Under the pieces are notes generated by a model. The model was not told where the DNA came from. It made no database searches and saw nothing but the letters and a program-made list of their open reading frames with translations. The position numbers and the translations under genes were made by a program. DNA of 64,000 bases from Mallotus nudiflorus (Eukaryota; Streptophyta; Magnoliopsida; Malpighiales; Euphorbiaceae): positions 398,501 through 462,500 of the forward strand of contig CANTUR010000541.1 in assembly GCA_947683625.1 (NCBI GenBank). Direction: 5' to 3'. Numbering within the stretch: the first letter of the stretch is position 1; each line of letters starts with the position of its first letter. Shown one piece after another: positions 10,860-23,641 of the stretch.

Positions 10860-12150
10860 CTTTATGCCAAGAAGTTTGCTACTGCTCTTCCCTTCATCAT
10901 CTTTTTGGCTATATACTCTATGCCAAACTCTATAAGTAGAACAAGCCACCTAGCCAGTTTTCCAATAAGAGACAGGGTCTGTTGGAGATACCTGAGGGGA
11001 TCATGTTTAGAAACTGCTTGCACTTTGTAAGACTAAAAATAGTGTCAGAGTTTTTTTATTGCCCAAATCACTACTAGGCACGTTTTCTCTACCAGGCTAT
11101 AAGTAGTTTCGTAAGGCAGAAGCTTCTTACTCAAGTAATACACAGCATGGTCTACTTTCTTTTCACCTTCTTATGCTAACATTGCCCCTATTGCATCTTT
11201 CTCAATTGCTAGATACAGGATCAAGGCTTTACCCGATCTCGACAGTTGTAAAACATGAGGATTCATCAGGTAATCCTTGATAGCTTCGAAGGCTTGTTGA
11301 TACCTTTCATCCCACACAACGGCTTAATCTTTCTTTAAGAGCCTAAAGATAGGATTACAGACAGTTGTCAATTTGGTTATAAATCTGCTGATATACTATA
11401 AATGACCCAATAACCCTCAAACCTCTTTTTTATTCTTTGGTGCAGGCATATCCCTAATTTCCCTAATCTTATCTAGATATACCTCTATTCCTTTCTAGTT
11501 GACAATGTGTCCTAACAATTTCCCAGATGTAACCCCAAAAACACACTTCCTTGGGTTCAGTCTAAGATTATACTTTTCTGCCCTTGCTAGAAATTTATCT
11601 AGCGCCTTAAAATGCCCTTCACTAGTTATAGACTTCACCATCATATCATCCACATATACTTCTACCTCCTTATGGACCATACCATGCAACAAGGTGGACA
11701 CCATCCTCTAATAAGTGGCTCCTGCATTCTTTAACCCAAAAGGCATGACTTGGTAATAGTACATGCCCTATTCGGTGATGAAGGATGTCTTCAACTTATC
11801 TACTACTACCATCATGATTTGGTTGTACCTTGAAAATCTATCCATGAAAGAGTACATTGCATTAGAAGCCGTACTATCAATTAATGTATCAATATGTGGT
11901 AGCAGACAGTCATCCTTGGGGCAAGCTTTGTTCAAATCTTGGTAGTCCACACACGCTTTGACCCTTCCATCATTCTTAGGAATATGAACTATGTTTGCTA
12001 ACCACTAGGTGTCCTCTACCACTTCTAGAAATTTGCCTTCAACTTTCTTTTGACCTCTTCCTTACCATTCCAGCCTCAACGTCCCTTGCTTCTGCTTTAT
12101 TGGTGCTATGTGAGGGTATGTAGGGATCCTGTGTTCAGAGATCTCCCTGT
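10860..12150 (-). pseudogene. Tat-1 reverse transcriptase and RNase H
   Basis: On the minus strand it contains MDYQDLNKACPKDD (11950-11909) and VEVYVDDMMVKS near 11670-11640, which includes the YVDD polymerase site, then LNPRKCVFGVTSGKLLGHIV. The RNase H region follows to about 10860 with stops and shifts. The domain order and motifs match Tat-2. Readable frames are short, separated by stops such as TAG in place of W. Confidence 0.85.
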
Positions 12151-12281
12151 CGATTCCAAGCATGTCTTTATAACTCCAAGCAAATATTTTCTATCTCTTT
12201 TTTAAGATTTCTTTCATTTTTCTCTCTCATCATGAGTTAAACTAGAAGCAAGCAATATATTTTTAGGATTATCATTTGTGT

Positions 12282-13385
12282 CTAAATTAAATGACTTAGT
12301 TTATGTAGAATTAATGACAAACATATACATGAAATGATCATCACAACAGAATAACCATTAGGAAACACATCACACAAGTAAGCAAATTTGGACTTCATTG
12401 CATTCACTTTTGAAAAGAAAAGATCATTATTCTCAAATAGAGAAGCAAAAGAAAAATCATAGTCATTATAAAAGGTATCTATGATAGGTTTCAAAATCAA
12501 GTTCTTTGCTTTGATCATTAATGCCTTTCTGCTCCGAAGTAGTTTCATCCTTTTAAACTCCTCTTCGGCCAGTACCAGCTCCTTGGTAGGGGCTTCTTCA
12601 ATAGCAACACCCTTGGCTTTATTCATAAATTCAACAAAGATTTCAAACCCTAGGATAACTTCCCCAGCCATCAGGAGAGGTTCTGGAGTCCCGATGTATG
12701 GGTACCCGGTGCCTTCTTTCATAAAGATCTCCCATAGAGTTTTTTTCTTAGCCATGGCTTCCTTTTCCTTTCCTTCAAACTGGCCCCAAACACCTATCTC
12801 TTTCTCAGCTCTATCAGCCTCTTTAAACCCTAGCCCGTGCTTCAAAATAAGCACCTTATTTTCAACAAACTATGAAGGTCCGCTCTGATTCTTCCCCAAC
12901 CCCATGCTGGGCAGAAACTTCATGTTGCGCATCATTTTTAGAACCTTTTCATCCATCTCATCCTCATAAATTACACAAACCTCAAAACTAGGACTAAGGG
13001 AGATCTCCTTGGGTATCAACTTCAGTGCAACTATAGCGACTTTAGTTTCAGCTGAGATGGTGACAACCCTTCCTTTACGGGGGAATTTAATTTTTTGATG
13101 GACAGTGGATAGGACACCACCTAGAGGTTGAAACCATGGCCTTCCCAATAAAATGGCTAATGTCATAGGGATATCAATTACGTGCAAGTCAACCCAGACT
13201 TCTATAGGTTCCGTTTTCACCAACGCCCTAAATGTTCCTTCCACATACCTTTTAGTGTCATCATAAGCTTTGATAACTACCTTAGAAGGCTTTAAGTCGG
13301 CCACCATCAACCCTAACTTTGGTAGAATCTTTAATGGACACACATTGATGGCAGAACCATTGTCGACCATTATACAGCAGGTCAT
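12282..13385 (-). pseudogene. Tat-1 protease and G-patch-like linker
   Basis: The protease starts near 13385 with MTCCIMVDNGSAINVCPLK, where DNGSA takes the place of the retropepsin D[ST]GA site. LLGRPW follows in the conserved flap-distal position. The domain ends in MKFLPSMGLGKNQSG, a short G-patch-like sequence typical of Tat polyproteins. The linker to the reverse transcriptase (12854-12282) reads through into LFENNDLFFSKVNAMKS. A frame break lies near 12850-12870. Confidence 0.8.
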
Positions 13386-13682
13386 TTTTCCTTTTACCTT
13401 AACCTTGATGAACAGAGCTTTCTAGTGATCCCTCTCCTCTAGAGGCAGATCATCATTAGAAAATTTTATCATCTCTTGAGGGGTTTCCATTAGTGACTGG
13501 ACCATTTGCTCCTAAGTAGACCTAGCAAAAATCTTTTTCTGATCTAGCGCCAGAACCAGAGCCTCCCTGTGATCCCTATAATGCATAAGTAATCCCTAGA
13601 CACTGGCAATAGTCTCATTGCTTTACTCTATTTCCTCCCCTTTTTTGAAACTTCCTGCCCTTTTGGGCTCAGACTTGGCAGC

Positions 13683-15231
13683 CTAGGGTTCCTCTTTCTT
13701 TTCTTCAACCCTTCCCATAGACCGACTTGGTTCACTTCCCTCATTGTTCCACAAGTCAACTTGTTCTTCACCTTCATCATCAGAACTCCATATGTCCAAG
13801 ACGTGCACCTGCAATTCTATGGGTTGTCTACTTGGTTTTGAATTCTTAGGTTTGATTTTTAGGGTATTGTGGGAGATATCAACAAAAGAGTTTAGGACTT
13901 GCTCTTTCATTAGACCAGAGTTGACCATAAAAATGGGTGCATTTGGTGGTGGTACATTTCTGTAATTGGGTAAGGGGTTGGTTTGTGTGTTTGGATTTCT
14001 AGTTTATGGGTCGGTAATTTTGCCTAAGTCTATCAGGTCTTGGATTTTATGCTTTAACTGGGCACAACTGTCTATATCATGTTCGATGGTCTAATGAAAT
14101 TTATAGAAAAGCTTTGGGTTGGCACCAGGTAAGGGTTGTTTAAAGGTAAAGGCTATAGCAGGTTCTTTTCAATGAGCTTGTCAAGGACCATGGACCTGGG
14201 ACGTCCTAGATTTGTAAATCTCCAAGGCTATCTAACTACATTGACCTGCACATTATTGCTTGGTGGTTGAATGGTAGGAATCTAAATGTTACTGCTTGCA
14301 CTGACTCCCTCTTTGCCCCCAGATCCTCTTCCAAAGAATTTCTTCTCTTGAGCCAAATTTGACTCTTTTTGGACCCCAAATCTGTACAATTCTTCAAAGT
14401 TTCTGATTCCCATATCCCTCAACTTCCTAGACAGCGCCAGGACACACCCTTCTATTGCCAAGACTAACTAATCTGACTCAGCAGGCCTATGCCTCATTAA
14501 AGACAACTTTCCTCTCCAACGAGCCAGTAGTTAGCAAAAGACTCATTGAAGTTTTGCTTGGTATTCTATAAATCTCTCAAGGATACCTCTAATTGAATAT
14601 TGAGATCATATTGCTTGATAAAAGCACCACATAATTCCTTCCAATCTGATTAAACATGTGAATCCAAGGTGTAGTACCAATGGATTAGTGCTCCCTCTAA
14701 TGAAATAGGGAATTGCTTAATGATTTGGCTCTCAGTTAGCTCGATAGCCTTTATGTGAGTCATATACTGCTTCAAATGCAAATAGGGGTCTTCAGCACCA
14801 GTGTATTTCTTCATATCAAGGAATTTAAACTTACAAGGCAACAGTTTTTCTTCCTTTTCCAGATTCAGATCATAATCTAGAGGAGCGACAATACATTTCT
14901 CCTTCATCATCATCTGCATCTGGTTTATTGCCTTAGTCATGTTCTTAGCCCACTCGGTTTGACCACCCACATCTTCAGATGGATTCACATTTCTTTGATT
15001 TGTCGGATTGGCCAACACTGTCACATCATTTTCTTCCCTACCTCTAATTGGGATTTCCTCATCGAGATCCACTGGATTGATTGGTGGTGCATTAGATGGC
15101 TGTGCCGACTGGTTTTCCCTAATGACCTTAGTAATTTCTCCCATTATTTCTCTCATCATAAATCGAGTTTCTACCATTACTTCATCTTTTAATTATGCCC
15201 TAAATGCTTCTAGATCGAACCCTCCTGCCAT
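13683..15231 (-). pseudogene. Tat-1 gag
   Basis: The ATG at 15231 reads MAGGFDLEAF, and a stop follows within 40 bases of coding. The main readable frame (15177-14650) has the gag core FKFLDMKKYTGAEDPYLHLKQ and ESQIIKQFPISLEGALIHWYY. Near 14030-14150 lies a CxxHx4Hx4C-type knuckle whose first Cys is changed to Tyr (LFYKFH) while the last Cys remains. A Pro/Ser-rich acidic stretch (13928-13683) links gag to protease; Tat-2 has lost about 450 bp here. Several frameshifts separate these parts. Confidence 0.8.
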
Positions 15232-16112
15232 TCGTATTTCTGACCAGACGACTTGAGCTTGAAGGATCTATAGTGCTGCAAAACCGTCGGTTAGAAAGAT
15301 GCATGATATGCAAGTCCAATTTATTTTAAGAAAATTTAAGGAACAAATAATCACACAAAAAAGATACACAATACCAAAACATAAAGCTTAGACGTGCAAA
15401 CTTTCGCCCTTATTTCTCCCACACACATCTTCAATGGCGAGTATCTTGTCCTAGGATTTTTGGCCTGGGTTTTAATTATCAGCGGGGATAATAAAACTAG
15501 CGTATGCAAGATAACCCTCAAAATGATTCAGTCAAGTAATGAGTCCTTTAAATAAAGCCTGAGTCCATTTCCTATGAACAAAGATCCTTAGCACCATAAA
15601 CTCACTTGTCAAGGCCTACTTAAAATGGGTCATAAATAGGCATGAGAGGACTTTATTGACTTATTTTGTTTATAATGGGCTTTGGTTGGACACAAGGGCC
15701 CATCTTTACCTTGGATCACTTAATGATGGGCTCGAGATTTATTTTAAAGGTCATTATATGGCATAACACACATGCACATACGGAAAATTCCTAAGGATAG
15801 TTGTTAGGTCATTACATGGGCTTGAGTCTTGGGTAAAAAGGCTTCGACTCCCACAACGATATACATCCATATACATCTCCCCACTCAAGGGTCAAACAAT
15901 GTGGATTGGTACGTGTCGTGAGTGATAATAATCAAATATTCCACCACCAAGTTTGAGTGAAACGTAAGTAGCGAATTACTGACTATTGTCAGGTTAATTA
16001 GGGACTGACGTGCTTATTGTGTGCAAAATGTATAGTGAATCCATAAATGCAAAATAAATAAGAAAATAATTAAAGATGATAAAACATAAAATACTAGAAT
16101 CCGTTTCTCTAT
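15232..16112 (-). other. Tat-1 5' leader, non-coding
   Basis: Untranslated leader between primer site and gag. It matches the Tat-2 leader (26615-27532), for example TATACATCCATATACATCTCC near 15860 against its reverse complement near 26860. No open frame is supported. Confidence 0.7.
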
Positions 16113-16129
16113 CCCTAGTGGAGTCACCA
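16113..16129 (-). promoter_or_regulatory. Tat-1 primer-binding site for tRNA-Arg
   Basis: On the minus strand it reads TGGTGACTCCACTAGGG, starting one base after the LTR end. It is nearly complementary to the 3' end of plant tRNA-Arg(ACG), the primer reported for Ogre elements. Confidence 0.75.
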
Positions 16130-16130
16130 C

Positions 16131-18163
16131 TGTAGGCGGTAGGATTTAGCATGAGACCAAGTGTTTGGCAACCACGACACTGTGTGGGCTCGAGGCCCAC
16201 TAGGAAATACGATATAAGTCTTGGACCTATTCAGAGATGGAGTCGCCACCCAGATAAAAGTTGGGACATACTGTACAGCAATTAGATTCCATGGAGGTTC
16301 CCAGAAGTCGTCATCAAAGATCGGATTCGGAAACTGGGTATAAGCATTTGAATACTCACCCAACCTTGCGGTTGGCCACCGTTTATGTTTTATGTTTTAT
16401 TACCATTAATTATTTCCTTATTTACATTTAAAATTTCACTTGCCTTCATTTACTTTCCAAATTTTACAATTAAGTCCAAGTTTGCACATTAATCCATTTT
16501 CATGCTTTCAAGTCCCAACATTCAATAAAAACAAAATAGGTAATAATTTACAACCATACATTCTAATCAAATGGGGAAAGGGATTAAGGATTACAACACT
16601 TTTAGGTGAAATAATAGAATAATATATAGAAAATAAACCAAACATATACTGAAAGTAAACTAAAAACAAATATAAGCATAATGATATAAAAGGGGGAGCT
16701 AACGAAGGCAACTACTCAATGATGAAAATCATCAAGTAATTCCTACAATAAACACACAGTTAGTTCCTTCTTTTAAAACATGAAATCAGGTGTCATAATA
16801 CTTACAAAGAAATGTTCTAAAAAGGGGTTTGCATATTACGAACAAAAGAAATCATCATATAATCTAAGTGAACATCATCATGCCACGAAATACTATGCTT
16901 GAAGTCAGAAAGAACATGTTAAGTAAACATCATGGCAAGCATCAAAAGAAAAAGCAAAACTAGAGGCAGGCCATCCTGTCAATGTGGTGATCGCCTCATT
17001 GGAAAGAGGCGACGCCTCTGTGATGAGGCGTCACCTCATCAACAGACCTCCCTGATAATTTTAAGGCAAAGAATCATATAAAGCGTATAAATAAAGAAGA
17101 CAAACTCCTTAGAGGCATGTCAATGTGGCTATCGCCTCTGTGATGAGGCAATTGCCTCATTAATAAGAGGCGATTGCCACATTGACAAGAGGCGATGCCT
17201 CTTCTGATCAACAAGCTGATTAAGACTCTCAAAACGATTAGAATCCTACTTTAAGCAAATGAAACATGCATAAATACATTCAACAAGCACCAAATTACAA
17301 TTACATGCAAAAGTCTTCGAGGGTCACATCAACAAAATGAGGTATCAAGCAAAGTAAACTAAAAATATACCTAGAATATACTAATGACGTAGCTAGCACA
17401 AGCAAGAAGACACGAAATGATAAACATGTTGAGTTTAAGTGCAAGTTTTTTACCAAAATGAGAGGCCCTCAAAAATGTATCCTTGATTATAATCTTCACT
17501 AAGATGTGATTTCTACCTTGACATAAGCTTCCTCCTTCTCCTAAGAAATGTGGACTTCCTTTAGCTTGGATCTACCCTTCCTTTTAGGACATTTTTTTGC
17601 TTTTCTTTTTTTTTTCTTAGAGCTCCCTTCCTTTCCTTTTCTTTATCTTAATAATGGTCTCCCTGGTTTTTTCCCTCCTCATTTCTTTCTCTCTCTTTTT
17701 TTCTTTTATTCCCTACCTTACCCATGCCCCTAATCCCTCTAGTTCATCATGTGCCTGCATAGCCTTTTTCTCTTCCCTAAAAATCTTTTCCTCACGCGAA
17801 CTAAGGTCTGGGGTGTAAGGCCCACACCACTTGGCCACCATGATTGCAGCTGCATTAAATGCGGCTGCAAGTGGTCTGCCATAGAGGCAATGCCTCTTCG
17901 ATGAGGCGATCGCCTCATTACACTGAGGCGACGCCCCTTTGGCCTGGGCCTGCGTTGGGCCAGGCAAGCTTGGGCCGATTGATTCTAGACGATTGGGCTA
18001 ATTCTTGGGCTTTAGGTTTTTAAGTCCACATTCCATTAGAGATTCAGGTTTCATTATCATGTCCAAGTTTCACATTCTCATCATTGGGCTTGATAACGGG
18101 CTAGTCAATCTGAGCGCCCCTAATTCGTCCCCTAACACAGGCCGACCAAATTGGGTGTCTACA
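16131..18163 (-). repeat. Tat-1 5' LTR
   Basis: Terminal TGTAGGCGGT (16131) and GTGTCTACA (18163), next to the CATAT duplication. Partner of 630-2677. It keeps the 22-bp palindrome around GCTGCATTAAATGCGGC (17850-17870) that the other LTR has lost. Confidence 0.88.
16975..17220. repeat. Palindrome cluster, inner, Tat-1 5' LTR
   Basis: Units include TGATCGCCTCATTGG, GAGGCGACGCCTC, GAGGCAATTGCCTC and GAGGCGATTGCC, joined by AACAAGA/ATTGACAAGA-like spacers. It has one unit more than its partner at 1480-1690. Confidence 0.75.
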
Positions 18164-18168
18164 CATAT

Positions 18169-20170
18169 GTTTATGAAAGATCAAATAGAACCCTATTTAA
18201 TCACAACCTCGATCAATAATAACATCACTCTAGCCATGCAGACTCACTTAATTCCAAATAAATTCACTTATTCCATATGGATAGTAAACTGGCCCCGAGA
18301 CATTAAGTCAACCAAGCTCCAGTAGTCTGACTGTCAATATGATTGGCCCTGAGACACTAGGTCAACCGAGCTCCAGCAACCACACTATCAATCATATCAC
18401 ATCTCAATTAATCAATCTCAATCAAAATCATAATTACCACAAGTAATCCTCACTCAACCCAAAATCTATCACACCGGTACATACACGGTCCTAGTGCTAC
18501 CCACTAGGTAGCACGTTCTATCGATATCCTTCATTTAAAATAAAACATTTATATAGGAAAATAAATAATGCAGAATAACAGTCATAATGATAAAATAAAC
18601 CATATATATACTAAAAATATACCTAAAATAAACTAAGTATATTTTGAGTTTATATATGTCAAATAAATTCAAATCAACCATGAAATATACCAAAAATAAA
18701 CCAATAATATATTAAAAACATGCTAAGTATATATCGAAAGTAAAACATGCATTTATTTAGAAATATATCAAAGATATACTAAAAATATACCTAAAATATA
18801 CTTAAACATTTAAGAAAATAATTATGAATAAATACACATTAAAACAAGTATATTCTAAAACATGAACCTAAGTGCAATATATATATAAAATCACAACTCA
18901 CAAGTTTGGGCTCCTCGAGACTGGTTCGACGAGCCCGGTCCACTATGCCTCAGTCTCAGTGCAACTACACAATAAAATAATAACAACGATCAGAATAAAT
19001 CTAACTTAATATTCTAAGAATTTCTAAAAGAAAACTCTAACGGAGGATTGAAAATTCAAACAGACACAGAATTTCAAGATTGACCCGATGTCATGTTTTA
19101 CAAGAATTCTTCGACAGAGTTTCCTTTGTAAAATGGACATCTCTCTACTAAAAATTAGAGCCGGTCCTGCAAGAAAAACACACTTCTAGAAACAGAACAT
19201 TCAACACCTTCGGTTGGGACCCCGAATTACACAATATTCCCAACCGAAGTCGACAATTCACCAACATCCAAATAATATAATAAATATATTAAAATCAATA
19301 ATTTCCACAAATATCCTCAAAATATGAAAATATAGTATATTTAACATTAAAACACTAAATGTAATTAATTTCACAATAGTTAAGTAAAAATCTCAAAATA
19401 ATAATATAATATTATTAAAAATCAAATTTCTCGATAATTCAATATAAAATAGTAAAAATTCACTTTATATATTCAAATAATATAAATAGCCTATATACAT
19501 ATTAAAAGCTATTAAAAATCCATTTAATTACCAATTTAGTAAGATAATATATTATTTGAAAATAATTTTTGAAAATTAGTATTAATTAGTTAAAGATAGC
19601 AAATAATTTATAAAAATCATTTTATTACCTTAAATAATTCTAAAACCAATTAAAACATCATATTTAACTATAATTTTAACAAAATTACACAATAACCCTA
19701 ATAAATCAAAATACACATAATAATACTAACATTCCTCAAAATTATATAAAAATCATTACAATTATTTTCTCAACATATATAATACTAATATTAACTAAAA
19801 ATATATTTAGCCAATAATTTCAACAAAAATATATATTTAACTTAATTTTTCAATATTCACATAAACTAAAAATATTACTAAAAATTATATAATATTCTCA
19901 AAATTAATTTCTCAACATTAAAATTAATATCAACCTATTATAACACCAAATCAACCAATTTTATTATTAAATAAATTAATTTACGAAAATTAAATAAATA
20001 ATAATAAAATATTCAAAAATTCAACAAAAATAAAAAAATTCCAAAAATTAAAGTAAAAATATATTCGTGAAGATTAAGCTACCAGAATCAACATTTGTTA
20101 AGGGAGTTTGCAAGATTCAACCAAAATAAACTTAAAAAAAATAAAAACAAAATAGCTCAAAACCGAAAAA
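18169..20170 (-). other. Body of Tekay-like LTR copy 1, AT-rich, no gene
   Basis: Includes the CACTAGGTAGCACGTTCTA block (about 18500) and the AGACTGGTTCGACGAGCCC stretch (about 18920), both with counterparts in copies 2 and 3 (57440 and 61990; 56900 and 62490). From 19260 to 20080 it is extremely AT-rich. No coding sequence is visible. Confidence 0.7.
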
Positions 20171-20496
20171 TCAAGAAAACTCACAAATGATCAGGTTTAA
20201 GCTTAAACGGAGCTTGGAATAAAGACCACCGGAGCTCAGGGAGTCTATAGAGATCGGAAACACATGAAACGGTGGCCGAAGGAAGAAGATTGGCTGGAAA
20301 ACCCAAGTTATTGTCATTGCCCTGCTTCTATGTTTCCAGGCATTCCGAAGGAGAGAAAGAAGAAGGCGTAGGTGAGGCTGGAAAGAGGTGGTCCGGCGAA
20401 GAGAAATAGGAGGCACAATGAAGGGCAAGGATCAGGACAGTAGGAGCAAGAAGGTGAATATTCTGTGTTTTTAGTCCTTCATGTTTTTTATCTTTG

Positions 20497-20498
20497 TA

Positions 20499-20552
<54 letters not shown>
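20497..20552. repeat. Compound microsatellite (TG)n(TA)n
   Basis: A run of TG repeats passes directly into about 17 TA repeats. It lies in the 5' part of LTR copy 1, at the same relative place as the TA runs of copy 2 (55483-55539). Confidence 0.9.
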
Positions 20553-20556
<4 letters not shown>

Positions 20557-21136
20557 TTATATTATAACTATATATTATAATATTTATACTTTATATCAAT
20601 TCAATCTCCACCACACAATATTAATACTCATATATATAAAGTATAAATATTATAATATAAAGTTATAATATAGAGTTTTATATATATATATATATTCACA
20701 CACATATATATAAACACACACACATGTACACAATAATTTACACAAACATATTTTAATATATATACATAAAATAACATTTAACAATAAATAATAACAATAC
20801 AAATAATTCTAAAGAAATAATATAAGCAATACTCATTAAATAATTTAGTAATCATACAAATAATGTATTTTAATAAACATAATAGTAATAGAAATAATAA
20901 TGCACATAAATCAATATTATTAAAATAATACAATCCGAAAAATTAATCATCAATAATGTAAAATAAATGCTTAAGTATAAGTTTCTAAATAAAATATTTA
21001 TGTAGAAAATATAATTTAATGTAAAATAATAATCATAAATCACAAAACAGTAAAATAATTAAATATAACTTTTAAATTTATTAATACTGCATACCTCGAT
21101 TAATATTAAAATAATTTAAAAACAAGGGTTATTACA

Positions 21137-21900
21137 CTCCTCTTCTCCCTTAAGCTTCTTATCTCTCAAATTCTTTTCTAACTCAATCTTCTTTTGTACT
21201 TCCTTAACACATTCATCCACTGCCTCAACTCTCATGCACAATTCCTCTTCATGCAATTATTGCTTCATTAATTTTGACATGGTGAATTCCACCTTCTCTT
21301 CTCCAACTCTTAAAGTAATCTTTCCCTCATGCACATCAATCAAAGCCTTCCCAATTTTAAGAAATGGCCTCCCAAAATTTAAGGGACAATTCTTGTCTTG
21401 CTCAAAATCTAGAATCACAAAGTCAACCGAGAACACAAATTTATCAACTTTGACAAGTACATCTTCAACAACTCCATATGGCTTTTTAATTAAATGATTA
21501 GCAAGTTGAAGAGTCATATTAGTGTTGATAATATCTTCTATGTTCAATTCCCTGTAAAGTGAGAGAGGCATAAGCTTAATGCTAGCTCCTAAGTCACATA
21601 AATATTTAGGAAATTGTAGTAAACTAAGAGTATAAGTAATTGTAAAACTCTATGGATTTTTAAACTTGACTATGATTTCACTTAAAATGATTGAGCTACA
21701 AGTCTCCATAAGGGGCACCATCTCATTGGCATTCCATTTACGCTTGTTAATGATGACATCTTTCAAGAATTTCACATACTTTGGCATCTCTGCCAATGCC
21801 TCTAATAGAGGTAGCTTCAACTCTAATTTCTTAAAAGTTTTCATAAATGTAGGAAACATTTTCTTATCTTTTTTCATCTTCTTTTTCCTCAGGGGAAAGG
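21137..21900 (-). pseudogene. Athila protease region
   Basis: On the minus strand the catalytic motif DLGAS is at 21595-21581, followed by KLMPLSLYRELNIEDI and NFGRPFLKIGKALIDV, the pattern of Athila retropepsins (DLGAS ... GRPFL). Upstream, 21877-21650 reads FLKDVIINKRKWNANEMVPL, which matches the helical segment before the Athila protease (FxKxxLxxKRK). The frame after the protease (KKIELEKNLRDKK) runs into the LTR insertion at 21136. A stop separates the two readable frames, so this copy is inactive. Confidence 0.8.
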
Positions 21901-22480
21901 GTAGTCTTTGAGCATATTTAGATGTGTCAATAATGGTTGGTTACTCCCTTGCTTCTCTTTAGGCTCTCCATGTTTATGCTCTTTAGACTTCTCTTACACT
22001 TTTTCACTCTCTATGCTTTGATCTTTTTTGTCATTATTTAACTTTAATGGGACTGATTTGGATTCTTGAAGCTCTTTTCCACTTTGTAAGGTGATGGCCT
22101 TCACTTGTTCCTTAGGATTAAGCATCGTGTTGCTTGGTAAATGACCTTGTGCTCTTATGGCAATAAGGTTTACTAATTGCCTTAGCTGAACTTCAATGTT
22201 ATGAATGGAAAAAGCTTAGTTCTTGATAATTTGATCAAATTTTGCCTCCATTCTTTTTTTATTCTCATCTTAGCTAGTCATTTTAGATGTGACAACATCA
22301 CAAAACTTATCAAGCTTTATCCCCATAACTGTAAATTTTTCATCCATAACTGCAAACCTCTCATCAATTAACTTAGCTTAGAATTCAGGTGGTGGTCATG
22401 GCTTAGAGACTTTATTAGAGAAGCTTTGTGTATTTTGATTATTGCTCCATGAGAAGTTAGGGTGGTTTCTCCAACCTTGG
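21901..22480 (-). other. Athila gag-protease linker, degraded
   Basis: Lys/Glu/Ser-rich remnants on the minus strand with many stops. Nothing beyond the expected spacer is recognisable. Confidence 0.5.
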
Positions 22481-23460
22481 TTGTAAGTATTCAAAAACAA
22501 GTTGTTATTTAATTGCCTTAGCTATAATTAGTTCCTAACATAGCTATAATTCTCTAATATACCATCTCACATGTTTCGACTTTCAAAGCTACACTCAAAT
22601 GTTGAATGACCAAGCATATGACAATATTCATAAGACAAAGCAGTTTTAAGTGGGACAGTGTTACCTCTTGATGCCAAATCTCCAATTTGCTTTGATAAGG
22701 CTACAATTTGAGCTTGTATTAAAGTGACAGCATCTACACTTATCTTCCCTCCTTGCTTGGGTGTCATTTGTCTCTCAGAAGGCCATAAGCAATTGTTGTT
22801 GGCTTTCCTCCAAAAGGTCAAAAGCTCCATCTATAATCTTTCACATAAGAGAACCTCCAGCAGCTGCATCGATAGTGTCTCTAGTGGACCTCATTACACC
22901 ATTATAAAAGGTATGAATGAGCACATCCCTAGGAAGACCATGGTGTGGGAAACTTTACTGCATTTCTTTAAATCATTCCCAGGCATCATGTAAAGATTTG
23001 GTCTCAAATTATTGAAAGCATTTGAAATCTATAATAACATTGCTCTTACAAAAAGATCCCATGTTGTAATAGATGTAGGTGGTTATGAGTTGAGCCATGC
23101 TTTCACTCTATCCTTGAGAGTAAAAGGGAAAAGTTGAAGACGTATTACATCATTCGACACACTATTGTATTTAAAAGTGTCATATATCTCAAGGAAATTT
23201 GCAATGTATGCATTCAAGTCTTTTAAAGGCAATCCGTAAAACTAAACATGTTGATTGTATCATTTGTAGAAGTGTAAGTTTAATCTCAAAACTGTTGGCT
23301 TGGACATTTGGCCTCATTATACTTTGTTGAGCACCTTCTAATCCAAGCATGGCAAACTCTAAAAGAGTTATTTTAGCTACTTCTTATTGTTGTTCCACCA
23401 TTTCCTCAGCTACACTCTTCTTTCTCTTACAATTCTCTTTCTAGAATTTAGACAAGTTAG
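22480..23460 (-). pseudogene. Athila gag
   Basis: The minus strand reads VQANSFEIKLTLLQMIQ near 23300, then after a degraded part SFPHHGLPRDVLIHTFYNGV (22948 downwards) and DTIDAAAGGSLM. These are the classical blocks of Athila gag (NFELKPxLLxMI, CPHHGL, FYNG, IDAAAGG). Further on, GGKISVDAVTLIQAQIVAL leads to a knuckle-like CHMLGHSTFEC with its first Cys changed (SYEYCHMLGH). Stops replace several Trp codons. The region 22948-23230 is shifted but follows the family order. Confidence 0.8.
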
Positions 23461-23614
23461 AGATGAAAATCAAAGGTTTTTTTCAAGTACATTTGGTATG
23501 CATACACAACAATAAGAGCACCCAAAAATAAAGGAAAATATACTAAAAATAGACTACTAAAAAGAAAATATGCTATAATCTAAATAAACTATCACTAATT
23601 ATAATGTTAGCTCT
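23461..23614 (-). other. Athila leader between primer site and gag
   Basis: Short AT-rich leader. No gene is visible. Confidence 0.5.
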
Positions 23615-23635
23615 ACCAATCCTGGTAATATGCCA
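23615..23635 (-). promoter_or_regulatory. Degenerate Athila primer-binding site
   Basis: On the minus strand TGGCATATTACCAGGATTGG resembles the Athila site TGGCGCCGTTGCCGGGGA with changes and a small deletion. It is followed by the same GATTGGT tail. It stands six bases inside the LTR end (TTAGACA). Confidence 0.6.
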
Positions 23636-23641
23636 AAAACT

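Larger units (their letters stand above)
630..18163 (-). mobile_element. Tat-1: Tat/Ogre-like Ty3-Gypsy retrotransposon with an antisense PMD gene
   Basis: Complete element flanked by a perfect 5-bp duplication CATAT (625-629 and 18164-18168). In minus orientation it has a 5' LTR (16131-18163), primer site (16113-16129), gag (about 14030-15231), protease (about 12870-13385), reverse transcriptase and RNase H (about 10860-12150), a second archaeal-type RNase H (about 10390-10800), integrase (7560-10343), an oppositely transcribed gene region (3557-7120), a polypurine tract (2678-2700) and a 3' LTR (630-2677). Both the second RNase H and the extra antisense gene are features of the Tat lineage (Ogre, Retand). 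The element is about 16 kb once the Copia solo LTR at 8206-9744 is subtracted. The frames hold many stops, so it is not autonomous now. Confidence 0.9.
155..21136 (-). mobile_element. Tekay/Del-like Gypsy solo LTR (copy 1), interrupted by Tat-1
   Basis: In minus orientation the LTR begins TGTAATAACCC at 21136 and ends GCCATGACA at 155. The 5-bp duplication CTCCT is perfect (150-154 and 21137-21141). No gag-pol belongs to it, so it is a solo LTR made by recombination between two LTRs of a full element. The LTR itself is about 3.4 kb (155-629 plus 18169-21136); the rest is the Tat-1 insertion. It shares with the copies at 55319, 61106 and 62580 a GC-rich block (about 20200-20450 here), an S-shaped series of short motifs with TCAACCGAGC-like repeats (18330-18390) and the terminal motif. 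The TGTAATA...GTCGTGACA ends are typical of Tekay/Del chromoviruses; that assignment comes from memory of such LTRs. Confidence 0.75.

Noticed and set aside
20171..20668. Frames in the GC-rich block and in the TA microsatellite of LTR copy 1
   Set aside because: One is LTR leader sequence open on more than one frame, the other is a translated TA repeat.
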